Below are positions 53,441 to 64,000 of a stretch of DNA of 64,000 nucleotides, one piece after another (the first letter of the stretch is position 1; each line of letters begins with the position of its first letter). The notes below the pieces were generated by a model. The model made no database searches, was not told the DNA's origin, and worked only from the letters and a program-made list of their open reading frames with translations. A program made the position numbers and the translations under genes. This DNA is from Piper betle. Its lineage: Eukaryota > Streptophyta > Magnoliopsida > Piperales > Piperaceae. The DNA lies in contig JAURVB010012658.1 in NCBI GenBank assembly GCA_033002965.1, positions 1 through 64,000 on the forward strand, given 5' to 3'.

Positions 53441-54590
53441 CTAAAACTTCTGTAGCATGCAGCGGTCAGAAGAAATTAATTCCAAAAAGCAACTTTAATT
53501 TGGAAGTACTTCAATTGAAAACCATAATACCTGCATTGGGAGGTACAATTTGAATTCCGGTGGGAGTTCCTCCTCGGAATAGAGTTGATCAGAGAAATAA
53601 ATTCGCCTCAATCGACAATTTGCATGAACCTGAACACGCAGGGTTTCAACGTAATTAGTACCATTTGCCCTCCGAGTTAAATCAGCAAGATTTAATTGAA
53701 TCCGATTCCAGCCTTCATCCAATTTCAGGGGCATGGTGCAGATATATGGTTTCACACGTGTAATGGACTGCAAAATAGATATAATAATTGGTGAACAAAG
53801 ACATTCCCATGCACTCAGTCACAAGATATAAGTCGAGATTGAAGGCTATAAAAAAATGAAAAAGAAAACATCAGGGCAATTTTAATCGGCATTACTCATT
53901 AATGAATAACTAACTAAAAAAATAACAAACTTACACACTTGAAAATTGGAAGCCCTGAAGCGCTCTTCTAACATTTTTATCATCCAGCACTTGAACCTCG
54001 AAAGTGAAACATTTTTGATATTTTTCACTATAACCACAAAAAGGAGCTTTATGTCAAGAGTTGCATTAGGACCCGCCGGGCAGGTAATGTATGTGGACTG
54101 AACATTTGGGCCAATTATCTCAAGAAAATTGGACTGTATGTCTTCATCCTGTGGTCGTTTGATATGGCCATTAACGACTGCACAAACATAGGAACAATAT
54201 GGATGAAGAAAAGAAACATTTCCAATGATGATAACAAACAAAAGATACCAAAAAATCACACGTAAAGCAACAAACCAAATACAGTTTGGAAAGACCAATT
54301 TGTCTCTTAATAAATATTTTACCAAAGATAACATTCAACCTATCGCATAAGGATAAAAATGCAGTAGTAGTAACAAACAGTTTATAAATGTCAAAGAAAG
54401 TGAACTTCTACCTTCTTTATCCCATATCTGCAGAGGCTTGCTCCCGTGACATAAAGAAAACACACAACATAGATAAATCACTAGTCATTGATTTATGACC
54501 TCAATTTGTTTGAAAATTCGATGGACGAAGTACATACCCAAGACTGTACAAAATAGACAAGAACCCGGATTGAAAGGTGTTCTTGAACAT
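53441..54590 (-). CDS. CFAP20: CFAP20/BUG22 homologue (DUF667) with compensating frameshifts
   Basis: Five exons: 54590-54538, 54440-54412, 54177-53939, 53767-53531 and a tiny 53449-53441. They give 188 residues, near the usual 190. Exon 1 is [18 protein letters not shown], exon 2 KPLQIWDKE, and exon 3 runs from [14 protein letters not shown] to RFRASNFQ. Exon 4 has [19 protein letters not shown] and [20 protein letters not shown]. Elsewhere this protein belongs to ciliary axonemes and RNA-linked nuclear complexes. Flowering plants lack cilia but keep the gene, and I recall an Arabidopsis homologue. In exon 3 the conserved [15 protein letters not shown] is readable only in another frame. A one-base loss near 54017 and a one-base gain near 53962 replace about 17 residues and then restore the frame. 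The usual acceptor of exon 2 is not AG here; the next AG, three bases on, drops one Ser. The last exon is tentative. Function is doubtful. Confidence 0.85.
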
Positions 54591-56427
54591 CTTACAACTG
54601 CCAAGAACAAAAAAATTGTTAATCTTCATGGGAGGCAAAAGTAACAACCGCATTAAACATCATATCTCGTGGATAATCATACACATTAAGCAGGCACTAT
54701 ATCCAAAAAAATTACATAAATATCAGAAGTTTAAAAATATATACACCTAATGGGCAATACGCAGAAAGAGACAACCCCAACAATTGTAACAAGATAGCTA
54801 AAATCTAATCGTAGAGGTTCTACTCAGTAAAGCTAAAAGTGTTGCAGTTTCATCGTGACACAAATCAATAGATAAATAGTTTTCCCAACCAAATTAATCA
54901 CAAAACAAAACCACCATTGATCCTAGCTCTAGAATCATCATAAATATAAATAAATCAGAAACCTTACAATAACTAAGAATAGGCTAAAAAACAAAAGAAC
55001 CATCAATATCAAAATAAAAAGGGAAAAGTTAAGAACTTTACAGAGATCGAAGAATTTGAATTCCAACAAGATCAGATGATCGCAAACCCTAAATCCCAAA
55101 TTTTGCCGCTCCTTTTCTGGCGGGAAGAAAGAAGGTTAATGGGCCACTAGCGATTGGAATAAATCGGCATCTATTCGGGCCTGATAAAGTTTTGGGCCCA
55201 TTTAGTTGCTCTCGGGCTCGGCCTGGCCCAATTTCACCTGCAAGCGACCCTTTCAAAAATCTCAATAAACTCCTTAATTAAACTCATTTAATCATGCATA
55301 ATTTTACCACCATCATGTAAAAAATCTTGATTAAAAAGTTAACCAACACAAAAACCATTATTATTCGCTCCTAGGGGTTGGCTCAAAAAATAATTAATTG
55401 TTTTTTGGAATGAGCAGTTTGGTTGGGACGGTCTCAAAAAGTTAAAAGAGTATTAAAATTAGAAGCACTTGAACCTGCCCTTTTTCGGGTATCTAGACCT
55501 AATGCAACCCGTCTTAACAAGTTAATTTCTTTTAAAGTTTCTTGTTATAATTACTTGTTTAATAAATATATGGTGAGCTCAAACTGAATCAAATTGAGCT
55601 AGAGGTGAGTACAAATTTACAAACATAACATGTACACCAGTGCATTTACGAGTTTTAGTGCTTTCCCTTCATGCCATAATGAATTGGACGATGGAAAGGG
55701 AGAGAAGGAAAGGCAAGTGGGTACAAAAAGACGAGTCCATACTTATTTTTCACAAGACAAAATGCATGACTTGCTCCCAACGAGTTGGGTCAAGCCCCAC
55801 AGCAAGGGCAGCGTTTAAGACCACAAGATTCATGGCCACACATAAACAAAGGAACTATCAGACACGCTACGTAGAAGACGGACCAATGAGGAAACGGTTT
55901 TGATACAGTCACCCTTTCCCTGCCACTAGTTCTTTTGTGAATTTTTTTGTTCCGGCCAGTTCTCAACCACATACTTTACCAAGGCTTTGTCATCGTGATC
56001 GTCTTTGTTGCTTATCCATCTTTTTCTAGTATAGCTTCAGAGAAAAGTAAAGACCCGCACATAGCCACGGCTCATTGGCACGTTGAATTCCTCCCCCAGC
56101 AAGAAGGATCTGCCCCATCTCAGAGATACAATTGAAGTATTCTGATCACCACAGTTTTCTTCGTTTCGTTCTGGGTATGATGCAAAATTTATGTTCACAT
56201 ATATTTTTTATTTTTTATTTTCGGGGTTTTCGTGTCATTTTTGTTTACATCCTGTCCTACCAATGCAACTGAAGATTTGTTTGAGCTGGATCATCAACTT
56301 CCTTTTATTTTTGTGCGTGTATTTGTGATTAGAAAACAATAAGAAAACGGGTGAAAGCAAAATCTTCACCTCATGAACACGGTATTGGAGCCTGAACATT
56401 CACCACCCTTTTCTGCAGAGTGATCCT
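54591..56427. other. Shared upstream region of CFAP20 and the LNK-like gene
   Basis: These two genes are transcribed away from each other across about 1.8 kb. The CFAP20 leader probably extends to about 55100 with one or more introns. The rest holds the LNK-like promoter and leader. I looked for the evening element AAAATATCT and did not see it. No separate gene was recognised. Confidence 0.5.
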
Positions 56428-57900
56428 ATGGATTGGTATCTCACAAGGTATGGAAACGATGGACTTGTCCCAACATATCAGCTAGCATCGGAAGAATTAT
56501 GTGATGAGGATGCCTTGTACATGGATTTTTGGCCCCAACACGAGTTTTCAACCATCGAAAAATTGACGCCTTCAATGGAAAACTGTGGAGGTAGCTGGTT
56601 TTAAGTGAGCCTTTTCAATCCTGTTAAATTGTGCCTAGAATCATAGAAGTTGAATTTCATTTTGAACTTGAATGCAGTCATGGTGAGAGATTCATCAATC
56701 AAACAACAAAATCTATGGGATCAGCCTGATTACCTTCCTCAACAATTGTGCCAACCTTGGTCCAATGAAAACACCTTGTAAAAGATAACTTCTGGGGACA
56801 TTATGATCTTGGTTTGGAACATGTAGTGATTATGCAGCCAACAGAAACAAAAATTACCCCAATTTTCTTCACTAATTTGCTCCAGTTCACATGTTCATAA
56901 TCTCGTATTTCTCTCCTATTTGTCAGTGACTCGTTCCCTCAAGAAGTCCCACATGACATAGAGAAACCACATCAAGTATACCTTGAAGACTTGAGCCTTG
57001 GAATTCAAAGTTTTTCAGGTTCTTTTTGAAATCTCTCGTCGCCTATATTTGAAGCTAGTCCTTCTACTTCAATTGAGTAATTGTCTGACCTAGAGAGTAA
57101 TAACACAAAGGTAGTTAAGCTTCCATTCTCTACAATTGAAACAACAGATATCTGGAATGATGAATCAATGAACTGGAGCACAGACATACCACGGAATTCA
57201 AAGAAAGAAGAAACTCAGTTTACAGAAAAGGCAGAGTACTTACAGGTTTGTGATATTGTGGAATTCCAAATATAAGCTGCTAAATATCCTTTGTTGATTG
57301 TAGCGATGAAACGCTTGACAACATAGCAGGTCCTATGGGGATCAACGGACCAATCATCTTTTTATACGATGATGCAGGTTTTTTATGTATTTCAGGTTCC
57401 AATGCTCTCAACACTGGGTGACGGCGAATCAAGCTCAGAGGAATCTGCACTCCATAATCTTCAATTTGTATTGAAACAGGTCAGAACCAACAAGTGAAGT
57501 GATGGTATAAACGTTTCCAACATATTATACTTGGATTCCCAATTGAAGGGTATTGGATTGATCACATCACGTCCTGAAAATTACATTAATTGAGTTTTTG
57601 CTTCAAGCAGTTGAGCAAGGAGACGCGAATCAGCTTTCGGGATGCCATGTACCGCCTTGCTAAAAGTTCGATGCAAAATCCAGAAGAAAAAGATGCGAGA
57701 TTGGATGATTTTACCATGGATATTTCATCATCTGCAAAAGAGAGGTCAAAACCCCTGGTACTGATATCCGATTATCTTGAAATTTCATTCCATTGAATTT
57801 TGTTGCTCAGAAATTGCCTCACACCTTTTCAACTCAACATTATTTGTTATAGGGCAAGCCGAATAGTAAAATCTTCAAATTCCCCGACTTCGGTGATTGA
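56428..57900 (+). CDS. Probable LNK3/LNK4-like clock-associated protein
   Basis: Seven exons join in frame to 261 residues: 56428-56590, 56678-56777, 56927-57018, 57094-57245, 57396-57479, 57611-57757 and 57853-57900. LNK proteins are nuclear transcriptional co-activators that bind RVE-type MYB factors in the circadian clock. The N-terminus MDWYLTRYGNDGLVP and an acidic, Trp-containing first third fit this family. The strongest match is the late motif LSKETRISFRDAMYRLAKSS (residues about 197-216), typical of LNKs. DIWNDESMNWSTD precedes it. The intron between exons 3 and 4 is only 75 bases. A 26-base GT-AG-flanked segment at 57304-57329 would introduce a stop if included and was left out. The last exon is the least certain. 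The neighbour is a CFAP20 homologue; as I recall, Arabidopsis LNK3 also lies near the CFAP20 homologue, which would support the identity. Confidence 0.65.
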
Positions 57901-58321
57901 TACTACAGTCACAATCCTCCTATTCAGCTAGATAATGGTCAGTGATCCTCATTCACTACAGTGGCAAGCCACAGGTTGATCACTATCCACACTTTCCAAG
58001 TCCAGGAGAAGATACGGTGTTATTCAGTTTTATGACCAAGAGTACTATGGACAGGGTATTTTGAGTAGTCAACAGTGCAATTAGCTTGAAAGTAGAGTTG
58101 ATTTTGTACTGATAAAATAAAACATAACAGGCGACAGCGCGACGGGAGTACGTGTGTACAGGTTGTTTTTTTCTATCATTATTAAACTTATATACCTTCG
58201 AATAGGTTTAACTGTTGTAAGGACCCCATGGTTGGGAAGTAATCTTTCGGCAACTTATAATTTAAAGTGGTATTTCTCTCTTTTGCTTCTGATGTTCCTG
58301 TGTTTGTTGCGTGTTTACGGG
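57901..58321. other. Intergenic, 3' region of the LNK-like gene
   Basis: No gene was recognised. A hAT-like insertion begins at 58322. Confidence 0.5.
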
Positions 58322-59074
58322 CATGGTTGCAAAAATCGAAATTAGAATCAGTTTTTGAGGGAGTCGGAACTGGAATCGAAATTGGTTTAAATCGGACAGT
58401 GGTCTAAATTGGATAGGAATCGGTTCAGTTGAATCGGCTTAAATCGGTCTTATATAAAAATTTTAACTTAGTCAAAATTAGTGGGTTATTAATATAAAAT
58501 ATATTATTTTGATGTAATTTTTATGTTATAATGTGTATTATATTTTATGATATTTTTTTCATATTTTTTAAAATTTTTTAAAAATTATTTGGAGTTAGTT
58601 ATTATTTTTGACTTAAGTCGGAGTCGAGTCAACTTTTAATTACGAGAATGTCACTTATATTTCATCCTTCATTCTCCCCCGATTGCCGTTGTCACTGCTG
58701 CCGGCCCGCCTCGCCTTGTGGTTGCCCCGTCGCCTTGTCGCCCCCCTCGCCCCCTATCCCGTCCCATTGCCCTCACCGCCTTGTTGCCCCGTCGCCCCCC
58801 TTCCTCGCCTCCCGCCCTCCTCGCAGCCCAATTGCCCTATCGTCCCCCCTCGCCTGTAGCTTCCCTCGCTGCTCGCCCTCGCCACCCCGTCCCTTATGCC
58901 ATTGCCCCCAGCGCCACCCCAGTCACCTGTCGCCGCCCTCGCCACCTCACTGCCGCCGGCCGGAATCAGCCGATTCTGAAATCGGCCGATTCATGTGATT
59001 TTTAAATCGGATTGCCACCGATCCAATTTAAATCGGCCGAATCCGAATAAAATTTACTGATTTATACATCACTG
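58322..59074. mobile_element. Non-autonomous hAT-like element with 8-bp target duplication
   Basis: An element of 753 bp is flanked by TTTACGGG (58314-58321) and TTCACGGG (59075-59082), an 8-bp duplication with one mismatch, as hAT transposition makes. The left end CATGGTTGCAAAAATC and the reverse complement of the right end CAGTGATGTATAAATC form imperfect terminal inverted repeats. Both sub-terminal regions are full of AAATCGG or CCGATT words, likely old transposase-binding motifs. The centre (58670-58970) is a C-rich, strand-biased block of CGCC- and CCCTCGCC-like words. There is no transposase; the open frames in the C-rich block are compositional. Confidence 0.82.
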
Positions 59075-59082
59075 TTCACGGG

Positions 59083-60100
59083 TAGTGATTGCCTTTCGTT
59101 ATAAGAAGTCAAAGTAGGCTTAAGATCTTAAGTGGTTTGGTGGGTGATATCTTCAATGCAATTGCATGAAGATATAACAATTTTATTATTATTATATAAC
59201 ATTTTTGTTCGGTTCAAAAGTTATTGTATAGAAGGGTGTTTAGGTTAGATTTGGAAGAAATAGAAGTTCGAGTAAACGCTTTGGCGATTCATGGCACAAA
59301 CACGGGCCACTTGCATAAGCATTCCCTTACATTAGCAATATGCGCAAAATACTGTCATCAATTACAAAACATAATCAGCTTTTCAAGTGGTGTTAAATCT
59401 CAGGGTACAAGAGCTGGTTTTTTATCAGAAGGGCTGCAGCTTGCAAGAGATAATGTTGTATTGTGAAAGGGTATAGGACGCTAGTTGATATTAACTCTAT
59501 TCTAAAAGGTCTAAATCCTCGATGCCTTAAATAACATTGTTGCATGTACAACCCGCATCTCCTCTTTAAAATCGTCAATGCCAAATGATTGAATTTTAAT
59601 TACTGCGTTCCTCTAAATAATTAAGATACTCTCTGCATCGCTGCAAGTATTGAGCGCTTCAAATATGAAAACTCAAAATTACCAAAAGAAACTACAGCAA
59701 ACTGCTTTTGGGCACTGTCGAGTAACACATGACAAAGCATCTATTCGTCTAGTTTGTAAAAGTGAAACTAAGTGCTAATATTAATTTATAATAAACATAT
59801 CAAAATATTTTTCCATAATTAAAATTTTAAAAACTACAGTCACCAAATGGAAAACCTGATTCATACTTGCTAACCTCGGTGAATCATTCTGCTGCTGTGT
59901 ATAGTACAGAGGAAGTATTTTACTGATGTTCAACAGTAATCATCCTTTTCACGATCAGGTCATAGAAACTATATTGGCAGTGAAGTTAGATGTTAAATCA
60001 CAAAAGGATGAAGAATTGTAGGACGATATTGCCTCATATGTCAAACCCGCATTTGGTAGTTCTTGAGGATATCGGGAAAAAAATAACTATTTCCTCTAAA
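59083..60100. other. Intergenic, downstream of UBAC2-like gene
   Basis: No gene was recognised. The stretch nearest 60101 should contain the 3' untranslated region of the minus-strand UBAC2-like gene. Confidence 0.5.
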
Positions 60101-62887
60101 TCAATGAGATTGTGATTCAAGAAGTATGTTTGTGGCTGCATTGACGTCATTTCTAGCCTGCATAAGCGCTTGCCGTGCTGAATTTCTATCAAACCCCATT
60201 GACACTAGCGTAGAAATGGAATCCTCCGGCGGCTCAGAAACAAGAGGTGGCGCAGAGGCAGGATAATTACGTGGAACCTGAACCATAACGAGTACTACAA
60301 AAGTGAATAGGAATGTAGAAATTACATAAAATCAAATCTCCTACCAACATTATATGATTTATGGATCATAGAGGCAAAGCATCACAAAGACGTGCTGCAG
60401 AAAGACAGGTCCACATTCTAACTTGAGATGTGAGTTAACACTGAAGCAATTACATATTTAAACCTTCAATTTTTACTTCCATTCTGGCATTTCCATGTTG
60501 AAGTCCATGTGAGCCTACTGGGGGCCACAAAAAGGCCAGTGAAAATGTGTCTTTTGTGTTTCTAATAATAAACTCAGGGCAAGGATGTTTTACACAAACA
60601 ATAAGCTTGAATTACAACATCCTTTTCCATGTCATGAAACCAAATAGGATGCCCACTATATCTCCTGTTCGATGCTAATAATTGTTTTTGTCCTATCACA
60701 ATCTCAGATAGCTTTCTTAATCGATCAAAAAATGGCAAGGAATAAAAAAAAAAATTCAATTGAGCAAGAACTATAAACAGGGGGAACACGTGCCTCAAAG
60801 TGACGCCCCGCAACAGACCGCATGTTTCCAATAAAATTTCTGTCAGGTGTAGTAGATTGTGAGCCCCCAGATGATGGCAAAGACAGCCTTGAGAAAAAGG
60901 CTCCTATAGATTCTGGGAACTGCCAAAATATCAAATTCATAAGTTAATATAAAAAAGGTATATTACATCAAAAGTTATGAATTATAACTCATCAAAAAGA
61001 AAAAATAAAGGTACAAAAAGGTAACTGTCTAACACAAAAGACAAATACAAAAAAGCTGATAGTCATTCACCTTTACCCTCCGAATGTAGAAAACATTTAA
61101 ACGATACAGAAAGCCTGCAATTATACCACATATTCCAGGAAGAATGGATCTCTTCCAAGATGACAATAGAAGCTGCATAAAAAATTCTTTTCTTTAATGC
61201 ATCACTGCAAGATATAACTACTCTAACCCCACAAGAAACTGATAAAAAAACATTTTACCTGAAGTCCAGCAAGATAAATAAATGACTTGTCAGAGAAGCT
61301 AAAACTGAGTACATGGAATCGTGTCGAGACAGGAATGTCAAAGAAGAAGGGTACAAATGAAGAAAAAATAAGTCCATAGGGCCCTGATGCAACCTTAACC
61401 GAGGAGTCTGTAGACAATAAGTTTAAAGTTGCAATGACTAATGTGTAGAATAAATAAACAACAATGAATGGAAAATATTAACTTCCCCACATCAAAAAAC
61501 AAAAAAGTTCCAAAAAACTTGAAATATGTTGATCTACTTAAAATTTCGCTTCATTGAAGCCTAGGTTACCTTTCAGTTGTGCCAATGCAAAAACTTCAAG
61601 CAAAGTTGTACTAATCATGGAAAATAATATAAAAACCTGAATGACAAAAATAACATGAACAAAAAGCAAAGTCAAATTAGAACCAACCTAGGTTAGATCA
61701 TAACTGATAGCTTAAAATTTTTTTGAAAAAGCCGCATATCTTTCAAGAGAGAGTTATTTAAGGAAAAAGGGGGAAGAGCGTCATTACCGAGTGCTTATTG
61801 GAACCAATCTGTCTCTCAAACACCCTAAAGTAATATAGAAGATAAAGACCAAACATCATTTCTGGTGTAGAGGAGAATGAAAAAGCAGAATTGATGAACC
61901 TCCATAAAGGAAAATTCCTAGAGATATCCTGCCATAGAAAGAAAAACCATTAATTCAAATAATCATTTTGTCATTTCTCCAGAGATATCCAATAAAAAAA
62001 TAATCATTCTGTCAAACTGTTTACAGCATATGACATCCAATCCAATCATGAACAATCGTGGCAAATTAAAAAAGTATGAGCATTCATATGTCTTATTCTT
62101 CTTCTTCCTCTTCATTTCATCATCAGATCCCAAATAATTGAGGTCAGTCCATTCTTTCCCTACACTTTAACCTTCTCTAGAACACATCAATGATCAACTC
62201 CAAAAATTCTAAATTTGGAATGGATATTTAAAATAGTAACACAGATAGCTTGGATTTCCAAAATGACACATTTTAGGCACAAACTAAATCTGGGAGCAGT
62301 TAATTGTCCAATATCATGTAAGTGCACATAAAAACAATCTTATCGACTAAGACGTCGACCAAATTGTTCACAAACTGAAATATGCGAACATAACGCCGCG
62401 AAAAAACCTAAAAACAGACAATAACACGAATAATAAGTTCCCAACCAATCTCTAAATTATTATTTTCACGAAGTCAATCCACAAATACTCCGCCAATAAC
62501 TCCACACACGGCACACAGTACGAGTACAAATCCCCTCACAACAACCAATTTCGTTGCCCAGAAGCGAGCCTACCACCATAAACCAAAGCGAATCAACCAA
62601 ACAAGAAGAGAGAGACAGTTTCAATCACCTCGTACGACAAGCCAAGAGAAGCGACGCGGCCCCGGATTCCGGCGAGGACGGAGAGAGCGGCCGAGGCGAT
62701 TATGAAGGCCCGCGTCACGGGAGCATTATCTGCAAATCGGCAACACAAAAAGATTTCAACCTAAAACATGGAAACTTGCTCCTGAAATTCACCAAAAGAG
62801 AAAACAAACAAGCAAAAAACAAATGTTGGAATTCGGGAAAGAAGAAGTAGGTGGATCCATACGAAAACCAGATGGTCCTCCGTTCAT
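60101..62887 (-). CDS. UBAC2: UBAC2-like rhomboid-family protein with UBA domain
   Basis: Eight exons join in frame to 297 residues: 62887-62863, 62729-62629, 61928-61788, 61636-61570, 61407-61259, 61172-61071, 60919-60788 and 60277-60101. The protein begins [20 protein letters not shown] rhomboid/derlin-like membrane domain of several helices follows ([20 protein letters not shown], then [35 protein letters not shown] and [16 protein letters not shown]). I see no Ser/His protease pair of active rhomboids, so it is probably a pseudoprotease of the ER. The C-terminus is a UBA domain ([20 protein letters not shown], then [12 protein letters not shown]) that binds ubiquitin. The two Arabidopsis UBAC2 proteins (also listed as rhomboid-like) share this layout, and UBAC2 is linked to ER quality control. 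All introns are GT-AG and no lesion is seen. The ATG lies directly before the conserved N-terminus. Confidence 0.93.
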
Positions 62888-64000
62888 GCTTATCGCCGGC
62901 GAGAAACACGATCGACGATCCCAAAGTTGACCGGCGACGACGACGAAAGGCTACTGCTTTTTGGCTTCGATCTTTTCTGGCGGGGATGAAGACTCTTCGG
63001 GTATATATACACGTAAATATAATTGTATCGTATTATTATTAAAGTTTGGATTAAATTAAATTAAATTATTAAAGTTAAAAGTAATGAGTCATTAATATTT
63101 AAAATAAATATAAATAAATATGTATAAATATTATTTTTATAATTTTTAATTTATAATGGTTAAATTAAAATTATAAAAAAATATAAATATGGTTATGGTC
63201 ACAAAATTTGTGTATAGTTTTTCTTTCTTGTATTTCATCATCTATAAATTCTAATTTTGCACAACCAATAATAAATTTAGAAGATCAAAACCTAAAGTAG
63301 TCAAGAATTATTTTGATTTTATGAATTTAGGTACACTTTTATTATCAAATTCTATTTTTTTGATGATTTAATATAAAGAAGAATAATAAAGTTTTATTGT
63401 GATGTTTTTTTCTATATAATTTGGTTGAGTTAAATATACAACAAGTGTATCATCATATTAGATTATTGAGGATTAATTAGATTTGTATTTAATTTTGGAT
63501 CAAGATTCAAAAAAAAGTAGATCCCAAAATAAAATATTGTTAAAACTTGATCTAGTGATTCAGGATCTTAAAATAATACCAATTTATAAGAGAGATCAAA
63601 TTAATATAGTCTTCTACCCATTAGGATTACCCATAAATTCGGTATTAGTTATTGTCATTTTCACAAATGTAGGAAACAAAAATACACAAAATTTGTATAT
63701 GATATATTTATTTTCAAATCAAGGTCCTCTTTTGGTAAAATTTCAAATGAGGAAAATAAAATTACAAAAGGAAAAATGTTATAATTTTAGAAATTTCCAA
63801 ATAAAAATATTTTTATAACTTTTTTCAGTTTTATGTTATTTATATTTAGGATTATTAAATTCAAATTATGATTCAGTTATAATTAATATTTTAGAATTTA
63901 TTAATTATAACAATATACTACCAAAGTAGTCTCTTTTATAGAAATTAATTAATTTTTAAATATTAAGAAGGTTGTGGGTATATGATTTATGTGAATAGTA
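62888..64000. other. UBAC2-like promoter, then AT-rich DNA
   Basis: A short GC-richer leader lies just upstream of the UBAC2-like start. From about 63040 onward the DNA is extremely AT-rich. A 111-codon frame (63483-63818) is Ile/Leu/Lys-rich and I cannot place it; it may be a decayed element or chance. Confidence 0.5.

Noticed and set aside
58648..59005. Pro-rich frames of 95-116 codons
   Set aside because: They lie in the C-rich core of the hAT-like element and reflect composition only.

Overview
This window is nuclear DNA of a flowering plant. The genes are split by GT-AG introns and belong to plant families (cytokinin dehydrogenase, CLE peptide, CDPK-related kinase, LNK clock protein, bHLH factor). 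The spaces between them are AT-rich and hold degenerate hAT and Ty1/copia elements, small inverted-repeat elements and microsatellites. The species cannot be named from the sequence, and nothing points specifically to a grass. All exon models below were built by hand from reading-frame continuity, splice dinucleotides and remembered family sequences.

Layout, left to right. 0-6 kb is gene-poor and holds a long imperfect inverted repeat (about 0.94-2.31 kb), a 38/39-bp tandem array and a perfect G-quadruplex motif. 6.1-8.3 kb (minus) is a complete nine-exon MED26-type Mediator subunit. 8.3-13.6 kb is AT-rich and empty. 13.7-15.1 kb (plus) is the C-terminal half of a GH3 beta-xylosidase with an in-frame stop. 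15.4-16.96 kb (minus) is a decayed cytokinin dehydrogenase. 18.9-22 kb is a broken hAT transposon with a C-rich leader. 23.7-27.2 kb (plus) is a complete hydroxymethylglutaryl-CoA lyase gene. A MITE lies at 27.7 kb, and a small CLE peptide gene at 29.3-29.6 kb (minus).

32.4-33.8 kb (plus) is a two-exon bHLH transcription factor. 36.3-39.8 kb is a mutated Ty1/copia retrotransposon. 44.3-48.6 kb (plus) is a complete eleven-exon CDPK-related kinase. 50.1-52.9 kb (plus) is a GDP-fucose O-fucosyltransferase-like gene with an apparent one-base frame disruption in exon 1. 53.4-54.6 kb (minus) is a CFAP20/BUG22 homologue carrying a pair of compensating frameshifts. 56.4-57.9 kb (plus) is a probable LNK3/LNK4-type clock gene, head-to-head with CFAP20. 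58.3-59.1 kb is a non-autonomous hAT-like element with an 8-bp target duplication. 60.1-62.9 kb (minus) is a UBAC2/rhomboid-like ER membrane protein. The last kilobase is AT-rich.

The genes do not form a pathway; this is ordinary plant gene order interrupted by transposons. I found no convincing new multi-gene system. The most useful observations are the lesions in the CFAP20, O-fucosyltransferase and cytokinin dehydrogenase genes, the two hAT-like elements that share a C-rich core, the long inverted repeat, and a CLE peptide with an unusual residue in its core.
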